Part shown: positions 8,257 to 16,682 of the stretch, one piece after another
How positions within the stretch are numbered: the stretch's first letter is position 1
Layout: each line of letters starts with the position of its first letter
Assembly: GCA_913062915.1 (NCBI GenBank)
Contig: CAJXWH010000002.1
Location: 1 to 47,291, forward strand
From: an uncultured Acidiferrobacteraceae bacterium
GTDB lineage: Bacteria; Pseudomonadota; Gammaproteobacteria; Arenicellales; UBA868
Length of the DNA: 47,291 bases
Direction of reading: 5' to 3'
Notes under the pieces: model-generated
What the model was told of the DNA's origin: nothing
Database searches by the model: none
Seen by the model: the letters and a program-made list of their open reading frames with translations, nothing else
Position numbers and translations under genes: made by a program

Positions 8257-9200
8257 TTGCTCTTTTTCCGCCTTCCCTCATGCCGAAGGCGTGGGTCAAA
8301 ATGATCTCGCAGTCCATCACCGATCATGCTTACTGCTAAGACCAGCAGCACGATTCCAATACCCGGTATGGTCGCTTCCCAATGGTTGATTCTGAGAAAA
8401 CCCCTGCCATCGGCGATCATCTTGCCAAGGCTTGGCAATGGTGGTTGGGCGCCTAACCCTATGAAAGACAACGCTGCCTCTGCGATCACTGCGACGGCAA
8501 TCAAGTAAGAAGCCATGATCAAAGCAGGAGCAAGTACATTGGGTGATAGATGTCGCCACATGATTCGGTAACTTGATACCCCGGCAGCTCTTGCTGCCTC
8601 AACAAACTCTTTCTCTTTGAGACCTACGACCTCGCCACGAACGACGCGGGTAATAGCAGCCACGTTTACGATACCTACGGCCAGTATTACTGGGAAAAGA
8701 CCTTCACCGAGCCCACCAACAAGTAGGACAGCCACCAGAATTAGCGGGAATCCCCATATGAAATCAGTAGACGATCTGATAACACGATCTGTAGAACCGC
8801 CAAGATATCCCCCGACCATTCCCAGTATCACTCCAACCAGCAGAGACAATGCTGTGACAGCAGCAGCCACCAACAAAGACACTCGAAATCCAACAAACAA
8901 GCGAATGGCCATGTCGCGCCCATAACTGTCAGTCCCTAAGAGATACCCTTCAGTAAAAGGCGGCTTGTGCGCATTTCGCAGCGACTGACGGGCATAATCC
9001 GCGTCGTAGAATACCGGGCCTAAAATCGCCAACCCCAGCATGATTAATCCCAATACAACACCCGTCAAAAGTATCTTGTTGTGAACAATAGATTGCAATT
9101 GCTTCCGCCATGGTTTTGCGCGAAGACTTTCCTCATAATCCGTCAGCCTTTGCTCCCACGCGACCGCGTGAGTTGATGTTGTTTGCTTAGAGGTATTCAA
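8253..9200 (-). CDS. Dipeptide-type ABC transporter permease (DppC/OppC type)
   Basis: A 315-residue permease with the characteristic N-terminal cytoplasmic segment, a first helix at about 45-67, the GTDSYGRDM motif typical of DppC proteins near residue 90, further helices and the EAA loop EAARAAGVSSYRIMWRHLSP. The likely start is TTG: no in-frame ATG exists upstream before a stop, and no clear ribosome site is visible, so the true start is uncertain. It is the first gene of the minus-strand transporter operon (C, B, small membrane protein, D, hydrolase). Confidence 0.93.
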   Translation of the reverse strand: MNTSKQTTSTHAVAWEQRLTDYEESLRAKPWRKQLQSIVHNKILLTGVVLGLIMLGLAILGPVFYDADYARQSLRNAHKPPFTEGYLLGTDSYGRDMAIRLFVGFRVSLLVAAAVTALSLLVGVILGMVGGYLGGSTDRVIRSSTDFIWGFPLILVAVLLVGGLGEGLFPVILAVGIVNVAAITRVVRGEVVGLKEKEFVEAARAAGVSSYRIMWRHLSPNVLAPALIMASYLIAVAVIAEAALSFIGLGAQPPLPSLGKMIADGRGFLRINHWEATIPGIGIVLLVLAVSMIGDGLRDHFDPRLRHEGRRKKSK

Positions 9201-9572
9201 TTGTTTTATGAATTAGATTGCTGTCGCTGAATTACGTCTCGATTATGTATTTTCAATGAATCGGTGCGAACGAAAAGATCAACTACGATAAACAATACAG
9301 CGGTAGAGTATCTATGCTATACGGTGAATTTCATTCCCTCTTTCGCACGTATGCCTTACTATAGCGGCATGAGACGTTACAAGAACTGTCAAATTTGCGC
9401 AACAAATCCTAACTAACAGATTGCATAACATGGATCAAACCATTAGCCGGGCCAAAAAGACGATCAGGATATATCTTGCCCCTGTTGTCTCCAACAGATC
9501 ATTCACCGAGAAGTGGACCCCACCAAGATCACCTTTACCCATGGGTGAGGCTCAATAACCACGAGCAGTAAG
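9201..9572. other. Intergenic region between divergent transporter operon and aminotransferase
   Basis: A 372-base stretch without a supported gene. The left half is A/T-rich and must hold the promoter of the minus-strand transporter operon. A short perfect hairpin, CTGTTG-TCTC-CAACAG, lies at 9482-9497. Small open frames of 35-43 codons exist on both strands around 9430-9561, but neither has a convincing ribosome site or recognisable motif. The visible shift from A/T-rich to more G/C-rich coding sequence happens across this region. Confidence 0.6.
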
Positions 9573-10754
9573 ATGTCGCAGGCAGCAAAACAAAGTTCCG
9601 CTGCCGAACTACGGCAGGTGATCGAGGAGATGCCTGCCTCCCAGATTCGCGAAGTAGCCAACAATGCCATCGGTCTTGAGGGGATGATTCCACTTTGGTT
9701 TGGCGAGCCCGATGTATCCACGCCGGAATTCATCTGTAATGCTGCGGCTGAAGCGATGCGAAGCGGTCGAACCTTTTACACCCCGAACCGGGGCATCCCA
9801 GAATTACGGGACGCTATCGCTGCGTATACCGAGTCGCTCTACGGCATCGCGATGACGATGGACCGCGTTACCGTGATGGCGTCGGGAATGAGTGGCATCA
9901 TGGTGAGTCATCAGCTGCTGGTCGAACCGGCAACCAATGTCGTTTGCCCGGTCCCGCTATGGCCGAATGTACGGGGTACGGTAGACATACTGGGCGGCGA
10001 ATTCCGCCCCGTCCCTCTTCGCCTAGTGGATCAGTCTTGGCAACTCGATCTCGACCGTTTGTTTGATGCAGTCGACCACAGGACACGGGTGATTTTTGTC
10101 AACTCGCCCGGCAACCCGACCGGCTGGATGATGTGGTCGGATCAACAGCGGGAAGTCCTCGAGTTTTGCCGCGCACGAGGTCTTTGGCTGGTTGCGGACG
10201 AAGTGTATGCCCGCATCGTCTACGGCATGAAACACGCGCCGTCCTTTCTTGAGCATGCGGATACAGAAGACCGATTGATCGTAATCAACAGCTTTTCGAA
10301 ACCCTGGGCGATGACAGGCTGGCGCTTGGGATGGTTGATTACGCCGGACCGATTCGGTAAGACACTCGAAATGATGAACGAGTTTAATTTCGCGGGCGCG
10401 GCTACGTTTACCCAGATTGCGGGAATCACCGCGTTACAGGAGGGAGAAGAATTCATTGCAGCGCAGATCGCTCGCTACGAGCGCGCCCGTGATCTTGTGT
10501 ACGAGCGACTATCTAAGAACCCAAGAATTCAGATCGGCTGGCCGGAAGGCGCATTTTATGCCTTTTTCTCGGTCGAGGGCATGACGAATGGGCTTGCCTT
10601 TTGTAAACAACTGGTGCGCGATGCCCGGGTAGGTCTGGTTCCCGGGACGACGTTCGGTGCGCCAGAAGAAGGATGGTTGCGCCTTTGTTTTGCCAATCAG
10701 CTTGAGACGCTGAATACGGCGATCGATCGATTGGAGGCGTGTTTGCCGTCTTAA
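9573..10754 (+). CDS. PLP-dependent class I/II aminotransferase
   Basis: A 393-residue fold-type I aminotransferase. Visible cofactor and substrate residues are the N181 of NSPGNPTG, D209 and Y212 of ADEVY, the Schiff-base Lys243 in SFSKPWAMTGWRLG, Arg251 in the same motif, and a late Arg (WLRLCF) for the substrate carboxylate. It converts an amino acid to its 2-oxo acid in the cytoplasm. It is convergent with the FbiC gene, 122 bases apart, so not in the F420 operon. A link to the nearby 2-oxoacid oxidoreductase (supplying its 2-oxo acid substrate) is attractive but only inferred. The specific amino acid is unknown. Confidence 0.93.
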   Translation: MSQAAKQSSAAELRQVIEEMPASQIREVANNAIGLEGMIPLWFGEPDVSTPEFICNAAAEAMRSGRTFYTPNRGIPELRDAIAAYTESLYGIAMTMDRVTVMASGMSGIMVSHQLLVEPATNVVCPVPLWPNVRGTVDILGGEFRPVPLRLVDQSWQLDLDRLFDAVDHRTRVIFVNSPGNPTGWMMWSDQQREVLEFCRARGLWLVADEVYARIVYGMKHAPSFLEHADTEDRLIVINSFSKPWAMTGWRLGWLITPDRFGKTLEMMNEFNFAGAATFTQIAGITALQEGEEFIAAQIARYERARDLVYERLSKNPRIQIGWPEGAFYAFFSVEGMTNGLAFCKQLVRDARVGLVPGTTFGAPEEGWLRLCFANQLETLNTAIDRLEACLPS

Positions 10755-10876
10755 TACAGTCGGGTCAAGTCGAACTCGACACGACTCGATCCTCGGCTTC
10801 GGTTAGTTCTTCGGGGAATCCTATTTATCTACCCAGCCGGCCACGAGCCGATGCGTTGCTGCGAGAATCTGCCAGG

Positions 10877-13345
10877 CTACCAGCCAGTTGAAATACCATC
10901 GCTCCCCTTGCTCACGGGTGGTCTATTCGCCTGCAGAAGGTCACTCAATTTCACTCCGATACTTTGGTTTTGCAAGGGCACAAGGGGCGGTGCATTATAA
11001 GATTCCAGGCTACGATTAATCTCGAGGTTTTCATATTTGGTGGTACGTTGCTGGGGCATTCGCCCAGCATCTTGAATAAGTTGATCCATCTGTTCCGGCG
11101 GCAATTCCTGTCCGTTTTGATTCCCGGCAGCACGAGAAATGGATTCATTCATCAACGTCCCGCCGACATCATTCGCTCCCGCTCGAAGGCACTGTACAGC
11201 CCCGGCTTTGCCCATCTTGGTCCACGAGACCTGTATATTCGATATGCGTCGATGGAGCACAATCCGCGCAACTGCATGCATCAGAACAGACTCACGAAAT
11301 GTCGGGCCTTTTCGACAATTCTGACGCCGATACATCGGCGCTTCCTGATGGATAAAAGGCAGGGGAACAAATTCGGTAAATCCTCCGGTTTGAGACTGTA
11401 ATTTCCGAATATGAATCAAATGACGAGCCCAGTGCTGCGGCTTGTCTACATGGCCGAACATAATCGTGGCTGTGGTCGGCAACCCCGTCTTGTGCGCTGT
11501 CTTAATCACATCTAGCCACTCTTTGGTCGTGAGCTTATCCGGGCAAATGACTCGCCTTACTTCATCATCGAGAATCTCTGCTGCGGTACCTGGCAACGTA
11601 GAAAGACCCACCTTTTTTAGCGCCTCGAGAAATTCAGCGATCGAAATTCCCAGCGTTCGAGCGCCTTGCATTACTTCTAACGGAGAAAATGCGTGTATAT
11701 GGATAGCGGGGACTTCAGACTTTATGGCCTGACAAATAGACAGGTAGGTATCTCCTGTAAAGTCCGGATGAATCCCCCCCTGGAGACAGACTTCCGTTGC
11801 GCCACGATGCCAGGCTTCCTGTGTACGCCTGCGGATCTCGGCAAGGTCAATCAGGTATGGATGATCCCGTGGTCCGCTGCGACTGCTGCTTTTCGAAAAG
11901 GCGCAAAACCCGCAACGATAACCGCAGATGTTGGTGTAGTTGATGTTCCTGTTAACCACATACGTCACCACATCCCCGTTGACATCTCTCCTTAGTTGAT
12001 CCGCAAATCTGCATGTTTCCAGAAAATCATCCCCGCGAGAATGGAAAAGGCGAACGATGTCATTTTCGGTCAGATCGATTTCTTGGGTGACTCGATCAAA
12101 AATAAAATGAAGATCCGCAGTTGCTTTTTTCGTTGGCACAGCTGCGACTGAAAATGGCGCTTCTGCTAACTCGCCGGCTACCCAGCTATCCGTCCTTGGC
12201 AACCCCCCGCCGTCAATCAGACGATGTACTCGCGTGGATACCGCTGGTGACAACCACTTGGCGCTGTCCTCCAGATATTTGGAATAAACGGGCAACCGGG
12301 GAATCAATGTTTTCCCGGATCGGTGGGTTATAGCCTGCAACTCGGCAATCCTGGGCCAAGGCGCCTCTGGATTCACGTGATCCAAAGTAACCGGCGATAC
12401 GCCCCCCCAATCGTTAATCCCCGCGTGAATCAATTTTTCTTCTACGCCCGGCGAAAGATTGGGTGGCGCCTGTAGATTCATATCTGGCCCGAACAAGATT
12501 CGAGCCACCGCAATTGTCCATAACAGGTCCGGCGTATCTGGCTCGGGGAATTTCGCCATCAACGTATCAGGCTTCGCTCGAAACGGCTGAATGATCAGCT
12601 CCTGAATGTGGTCGTACCGATCGTGTAACGCCCGAATCTTGAGTAGCGAGTCGATACGCTCGTCGCGATTTTCTCCAATTCCGATCAAAATACCGGTCGT
12701 AAAGGGAATCTTTAAACGACCCGCCAGTTCGATGTTAGCCAGGCGAACCTCCGGTCGCTTGTCTGGCGAACCGTAGTGGGGACCACCGCGCTCGGACAGG
12801 CGGGGAGCGGCCGATTCAAGCATGATTCCCTGCGATGCCGAGACCTCTCGGAGCGCCGCCATCTCATCCGCTTCCAAGATGCCGGCATTGATGTGCGGCA
12901 GCAGGCCAGTCTGATCAAAAACACGGCCGGCGATATGCGCTAGATATTGGGCAGTGGTGTCAAACCCGAGTGTTTTAAGCGCTTCCCTCGCGGCGCGGTA
13001 GCGAAGTTCCGGCTTGTCGCCTAAGGTAAACAACACCTCGTGACAGCCATTCTCTTTTCCGGCCCGGGCGATCTCAAGCACCTGTGACTCGGACAAGTAG
13101 GTGTGAATGAGTTCACGCGGTTGCTTGGCAAAGGTGCAGTAATGGCAAACATCCCGGCACAGGACTGTCAGCGGTACGAACACTTTTGGCGAATAGGTCA
13201 CAACATCGCCGTGACCTCGGTCCCGCAAAGTCGCAGCAAGTTTCATAAGTGGGTTAAGTTCTGTGCTGGCACCAAGCATCCGGGCTTCTTGCGGTTCCGG
13301 CCGTCTTTCCAAAAAGCGATCCAGTTGAAACGCTTGCGGTTTCAT
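10877..13345 (-). CDS. fbiC: FO synthase, CofG-CofH fusion (FbiC)
   Basis: An 822-residue bifunctional radical-SAM enzyme. The N-terminal CofG-like half has the CxxxCxxC cluster at C63, C67, C70 (LCRDVCHYC), and the C-terminal CofH-like half a second one at C474, C478, C481 (ICGYRCGFC). Each binds a [4Fe-4S] cluster and SAM. In known FbiC the CofH half joins tyrosine to 5-amino-6-ribitylaminouracil and the CofG half closes the deazaflavin ring, giving FO, the chromophore of F420. The length is close to actinobacterial FbiC. The start overlaps the CofC stop as ATGA. It is the last gene of the F420 operon. Fusion, rather than separate cofG and cofH genes, is the common bacterial arrangement. 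Confidence 0.96.
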   Translation of the reverse strand: MKPQAFQLDRFLERRPEPQEARMLGASTELNPLMKLAATLRDRGHGDVVTYSPKVFVPLTVLCRDVCHYCTFAKQPRELIHTYLSESQVLEIARAGKENGCHEVLFTLGDKPELRYRAAREALKTLGFDTTAQYLAHIAGRVFDQTGLLPHINAGILEADEMAALREVSASQGIMLESAAPRLSERGGPHYGSPDKRPEVRLANIELAGRLKIPFTTGILIGIGENRDERIDSLLKIRALHDRYDHIQELIIQPFRAKPDTLMAKFPEPDTPDLLWTIAVARILFGPDMNLQAPPNLSPGVEEKLIHAGINDWGGVSPVTLDHVNPEAPWPRIAELQAITHRSGKTLIPRLPVYSKYLEDSAKWLSPAVSTRVHRLIDGGGLPRTDSWVAGELAEAPFSVAAVPTKKATADLHFIFDRVTQEIDLTENDIVRLFHSRGDDFLETCRFADQLRRDVNGDVVTYVVNRNINYTNICGYRCGFCAFSKSSSRSGPRDHPYLIDLAEIRRRTQEAWHRGATEVCLQGGIHPDFTGDTYLSICQAIKSEVPAIHIHAFSPLEVMQGARTLGISIAEFLEALKKVGLSTLPGTAAEILDDEVRRVICPDKLTTKEWLDVIKTAHKTGLPTTATIMFGHVDKPQHWARHLIHIRKLQSQTGGFTEFVPLPFIHQEAPMYRRQNCRKGPTFRESVLMHAVARIVLHRRISNIQVSWTKMGKAGAVQCLRAGANDVGGTLMNESISRAAGNQNGQELPPEQMDQLIQDAGRMPQQRTTKYENLEINRSLESYNAPPLVPLQNQSIGVKLSDLLQANRPPVSKGSDGISTGW

Positions 13346-14046
13346 CGCATCACCGCAATTTCCGAGGGTATGCCGGTCTCCGAACCAATACGCCTCCCGT
13401 CAAGCCGGATACCGTCGAGATACATATTCGTCTTACTGGCCTGGGAGAACTCATTGACCCGCAGCAGATCGTCCGGTGTGTCTACATCGAAACCAAAACC
13501 CGGCAGGGAAAGCAGCTGCACCTTAATATTCTGCCTCCGGGCAGCTGCGATATGCGCCTCGACACTGTCCGGGCCAAACAGTGGCGGCACCATCGACGGC
13601 AATGACATCGCCAGGCAGTTCGTACCCCGGCCGTCCCGCGCCGGCACCAAGGCCAACCCTCTGCTCTCATTAATTAAACTGGCCACCCGATCGATCTCGA
13701 CAGCGGTGACCGCCGGCGTATCGCCCGGTATGGTCAGGAAACCTTCGACACCCTGCTTTTCGAGCACATACGCTGCCTGCGCAACGGCCGCATTCAGACC
13801 TGCTTCATCGGGGTCATCGAGCAACCGTGCACCGACGCGCCGAAGATGACGTCGGGCCACCGGGCAATCGGTAACAGCGAGAATCCCACCAAGTTGGTTG
13901 GTGTCGCCTAGGGCCGACAGTACGTCCAGGAGCATGGCCTCGAACAGGTGCTGACGTTCGGTCGACGTCAGCACCGAAGACAACCGGCTATTGGCATGTT
14001 GCGCGGACTTCAGCGGCACGACCGCCCACGGGAGTCGATCAGACAT
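13342..14046 (-). CDS. cofC: Phospholactate/phosphoenolpyruvate guanylyltransferase (CofC/FbiD)
   Basis: A 234-residue GTP transferase of the MobA-like fold. It begins WAVVPLKSAQHANSRLS, the family's N-terminal nucleotide-binding segment with Lys13, and has TIPGDTPAVT (about 103-112) at the Asp-containing metal site and RDGRGTNCLAM (about 137-147). The family activates a three-carbon phospho-acid with GTP: 2-phospholactate in archaea, phosphoenolpyruvate in mycobacteria, 3-phosphoglycerate in one symbiotic proteobacterium. Which one is used here cannot be read from motifs. A C-terminal tail of about 25 residues goes beyond the core fold. The start has a strong AAGGAG site. It is coupled to FbiC by ATGA. 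Confidence 0.93.
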   Translation of the reverse strand: MSDRLPWAVVPLKSAQHANSRLSSVLTSTERQHLFEAMLLDVLSALGDTNQLGGILAVTDCPVARRHLRRVGARLLDDPDEAGLNAAVAQAAYVLEKQGVEGFLTIPGDTPAVTAVEIDRVASLINESRGLALVPARDGRGTNCLAMSLPSMVPPLFGPDSVEAHIAAARRQNIKVQLLSLPGFGFDVDTPDDLLRVNEFSQASKTNMYLDGIRLDGRRIGSETGIPSEIAVMR

Positions 14047-14073
14047 TCAAATCACTCCTTCAGTTCAGGGGAG

Positions 14074-15048
14074 CTACCTCTGCATTGTCTCAGAAAACGC
14101 AACCACATCGGCAGCAAGGTTAAGCTTTTGGTCCAAGGTCTCCATCAGCGTAGCGGTTACCTCGACCCGGATGTCAAGATCCTCGATCTGACGCGAGACG
14201 TGGTGATCGGCCCCATCTATTACATAACCGTCGAGAATATCGGCGTAGTAACGGGCAATAGACAGCGTGGATGCCTCATAGCCCAGTTCCGCCATGATCT
14301 TTGTGGTGGGGCCCTTGAAGGCCCGTGAACCGATCATCGGCGACACCGCAACCACCGGCACCTTACACCTCTGCAGCCTGCTTCGCAGGTCCGCTGTTGC
14401 CAGGATTGGATCCAGGCTCAGGAAAGGGTTGGATGGACACAGAATTACAGCTTTGAGTTCGGGGTCTTCTAAAACGGTGATAACGGCTGGCAACAAGGCG
14501 GCTTCTGACGCGCCTTCGTACCGCAATCCCGTTATGACCGGCTCACATCGATCACGAACGAAATAGGTCTGGAAATCCAAAGGGCCGCCCGGCGTTTCGA
14601 CGATCGTTCGCACCCGGTCATCGGTCGGCGGCAGAATCAGCAAACTAACACCAAACGCGCGACACAGAGCGACCGTAACCAACGACAGGGGGGCGCCGGT
14701 CTTGAGACGCATCGAACGCTCGATATGCACGGCGAGGTCTCGGTCGCCCAACCGAAACCAGGTCTCGCCACCCAACTCAGAAACCGCTTCCAGCACATGC
14801 CAGGTTTCAGCGGCCCGGCCCCAGCCAAGCTCCGGGTTGGCAACACCCGCCAGCGTGTACATCAACGTATCCAGATCCGGCGAGATATGTAATCCCCAAT
14901 GCTCGAAATCGTCACCGATGTTACCCACAACCAGAAGTTCTTCGGCGGGTCGGCACAAAGAGAGCCCTTGGGCAAGTTTTGCGCCGCCGACGCCACCCGA
15001 CAAAACAACATAGCGGCAACCCGCAATGTCAATGTCGGCGGTGCTCAT
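14074..15048 (-). CDS. cofD: 2-phospho-L-lactate transferase (CofD/FbiA)
   Basis: A 324-residue protein starting with the VVLSGGVGGAKLAQGL motif (about 13-28) that binds the guanylylated substrate, followed by GNIGDDFEHWGLHISPDLDT (about 43-62), CPSNPFLSLDPI and SPMIGSRAFKGPT, all hallmarks of CofD. It transfers the phospho-acid moiety from the GDP-activated compound to FO, giving F420-0 or dehydro-F420-0. Its ATG overlaps the CofE stop by four bases. It is 27 bases before CofC. The order E-D-C-FbiC makes a complete set for building F420 except for any dedicated dehydro-F420-0 reductase. Confidence 0.96.
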   Translation of the reverse strand: MSTADIDIAGCRYVVLSGGVGGAKLAQGLSLCRPAEELLVVGNIGDDFEHWGLHISPDLDTLMYTLAGVANPELGWGRAAETWHVLEAVSELGGETWFRLGDRDLAVHIERSMRLKTGAPLSLVTVALCRAFGVSLLILPPTDDRVRTIVETPGGPLDFQTYFVRDRCEPVITGLRYEGASEAALLPAVITVLEDPELKAVILCPSNPFLSLDPILATADLRSRLQRCKVPVVAVSPMIGSRAFKGPTTKIMAELGYEASTLSIARYYADILDGYVIDGADHHVSRQIEDLDIRVEVTATLMETLDQKLNLAADVVAFSETMQR

Positions 15049-15818
15049 CGGAAGAGGTCCTGTTCACGCGGGCGGATCAGGGTCGCTGCAGACTGCTCAT
15101 CGGAGGCCTGCTTAAAACCGCGGATCAGCACCACTGGAATATCTTCTCCAGCTTGCCCCTGCAGCAGCGATGCCGCACTGGCCAGTTCATCAGCCACCGC
15201 TTCTTCACTGACCTTCAGCGGCACACCGAAAAGGTCAGGCTTTCCTCGGTGGTCTTCCAGCGCCTGCACGCCGGCAACACCGATCGCAAGACCGACCGTT
15301 CCTATGCGCCAGGCCCGGCCCACACTGTCGTTGATGATCACACCAATATCTGTGTCCATCTCACGCTTTATCCGTGCGCGGTATTCACGAGCACTTTGAT
15401 CGGGATCTTCCGGCAAAAGGAGCACCTGTTCAACTGGATCTTGTGGGCCTACGTTCGAGGCGTCGATCCCGGCATTGGCAAGGACGAGTCCCAGCCGGTG
15501 AGCCACGATGATTAGCTCATCCACCGCCCGCACGACTTCGGTCGATTCCGACAGTACCAGCTCGATGAGTCGGGGATCCTTTGCCGTCTTGCGGGCGAGT
15601 TCAACAGCGCGCTCGCCAGGCTCTACATCGCACAAATTGATTATCCGCCCTTCTGACTTCGACACGATCTTCTGCGTGATCACCAGGATATCCCCGGAAC
15701 AAAGTGACATTCCCTGCGAAGACAGCGCGGCAAGAATTAAACCGACAATGTCGGAACCTGCTGTGACTAGTGGGATTCCCGGTATGGCCGTCAGTGCGAG
15801 GCCAGTCGACCGGTCCAT
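15045..15818 (-). CDS. cofE: Coenzyme F420-0:L-glutamate ligase (CofE, FbiB N-terminal type)
   Basis: A 257-residue ligase with the family start AIPGIPLVTAGSDI, GDILVITQKIVSKSEGR (about 43-59) for GTP and metal binding, and INDSVGRAWRIGTVGLAIG (about 169-187). It adds gamma-linked glutamates to F420-0 using GTP. The length equals the stand-alone CofE domain. The C-terminal nitroreductase-like domain of mycobacterial FbiB, which reduces dehydro-F420-0, is absent. Its ATG follows the stop of the oxidoreductase beta gene directly (TAAATG), so cofactor synthesis and the oxidoreductase are translated from one message. Confidence 0.95.
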   Translation of the reverse strand: MDRSTGLALTAIPGIPLVTAGSDIVGLILAALSSQGMSLCSGDILVITQKIVSKSEGRIINLCDVEPGERAVELARKTAKDPRLIELVLSESTEVVRAVDELIIVAHRLGLVLANAGIDASNVGPQDPVEQVLLLPEDPDQSAREYRARIKREMDTDIGVIINDSVGRAWRIGTVGLAIGVAGVQALEDHRGKPDLFGVPLKVSEEAVADELASAASLLQGQAGEDIPVVLIRGFKQASDEQSAATLIRPREQDLFR

Positions 15819-16682
15819 TTATCTGATGAACGACTGCATCGCTTCACGATAACCGGCAGCAAGGCCCGGATCGTTCAGGTCCTGTCGGGCGGGAGCCGCA
15901 AATTCAGGGTTAAGCGCCAGGGATTCCAGAGCAGGGCGTTCGCCCTGGTAAATAAGGCCCAATGGCAGGCGGCCCTGCTCTCTCAATTCGGACATACGCT
16001 CAAACGCACCAGCCCGGTTGCCTGGGTCGTAACCGTCTTCGCTGTCAATGTTAAAGACGCCGGTGCGCCATTCGCGGTAGGTATCGTTGTAGGTCACACA
16101 GGGCGACAGCACCTCGAGGTAAGACAGCCCTTGGCCTGCAGCGGTGTGCCTGAGCGCCGCAAGCGTCAGTTGCAGCAATTGCGCGGGATGGCCGCTGTAA
16201 CCGCGGGCGAGAAATGTCGAGCCCGGGATGCTCAGACCCAACATGATCGGATCGAGATCTTCTTCGGTATTGCCCTGGAATCCGGTCACACTGGTCGGCG
16301 ATGCCTGTCCTTTAGTCAGGCCATAGGTGCCGTTATTCATGACGATATACGTCACACCGGGGTTGCGTTTGAACGAGTGCATAAGATGTCCACCGCCGAT
16401 CGCATAACCGTCACCATCACCGCCCACTCCGACAACTGTAAGCTGGGGATTGGCAAGTTTGACACCAGTCGCGGTCGGCAGAACCCGTCCATGAAGGGCG
16501 TGGTAGCCATAACAGGACAGATAATTCTGCAAGGAACCCGAACAGCCGATGCCCGCAATGAACATGCGGTCATGCACTGGTATCTGCAGCTCGTCCAAAG
16601 CGGTGATTAACGCCTCGAGCACACCAAAATCTCCGCAGCCCGCACACCAGATCGGCCGGGTTGGCGTAAATGTCTCCGTCAT
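15819..16682 (-). CDS. 2-oxoacid:acceptor oxidoreductase, beta subunit (thiamine diphosphate-binding)
   Basis: A 287-residue subunit of the 2-oxoacid:ferredoxin oxidoreductase superfamily. Cys13 and Cys16 (WCAGCGDFG), Cys47 (GIGCSG) and Cys195 (SPCVTYND) match the four ligands of the single [4Fe-4S] cluster near the active site. The thiamine diphosphate and Mg site is GGDGDGYAIGG (about 87-97) with Asn116/117 in MNNGTYGLTKGQ. With the gamma-alpha subunit it would oxidatively decarboxylate a 2-oxo acid to an acyl-CoA and deliver two low-potential electrons. The start overlaps the alpha gene stop by four bases. The size resembles two-subunit KorAB enzymes. Substrate is unknown (2-oxoglutarate, pyruvate, branched-chain or aryl 2-oxo acids are options). 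Confidence 0.94.
   Translation of the reverse strand: MTETFTPTRPIWCAGCGDFGVLEALITALDELQIPVHDRMFIAGIGCSGSLQNYLSCYGYHALHGRVLPTATGVKLANPQLTVVGVGGDGDGYAIGGGHLMHSFKRNPGVTYIVMNNGTYGLTKGQASPTSVTGFQGNTEEDLDPIMLGLSIPGSTFLARGYSGHPAQLLQLTLAALRHTAAGQGLSYLEVLSPCVTYNDTYREWRTGVFNIDSEDGYDPGNRAGAFERMSELREQGRLPLGLIYQGERPALESLALNPEFAAPARQDLNDPGLAAGYREAMQSFIR

Noticed and set aside
9430-9561. Plus-strand frame of 43 codons before the aminotransferase
   Set aside because: No ribosome site, no motif and a competing minus-strand frame of similar size.
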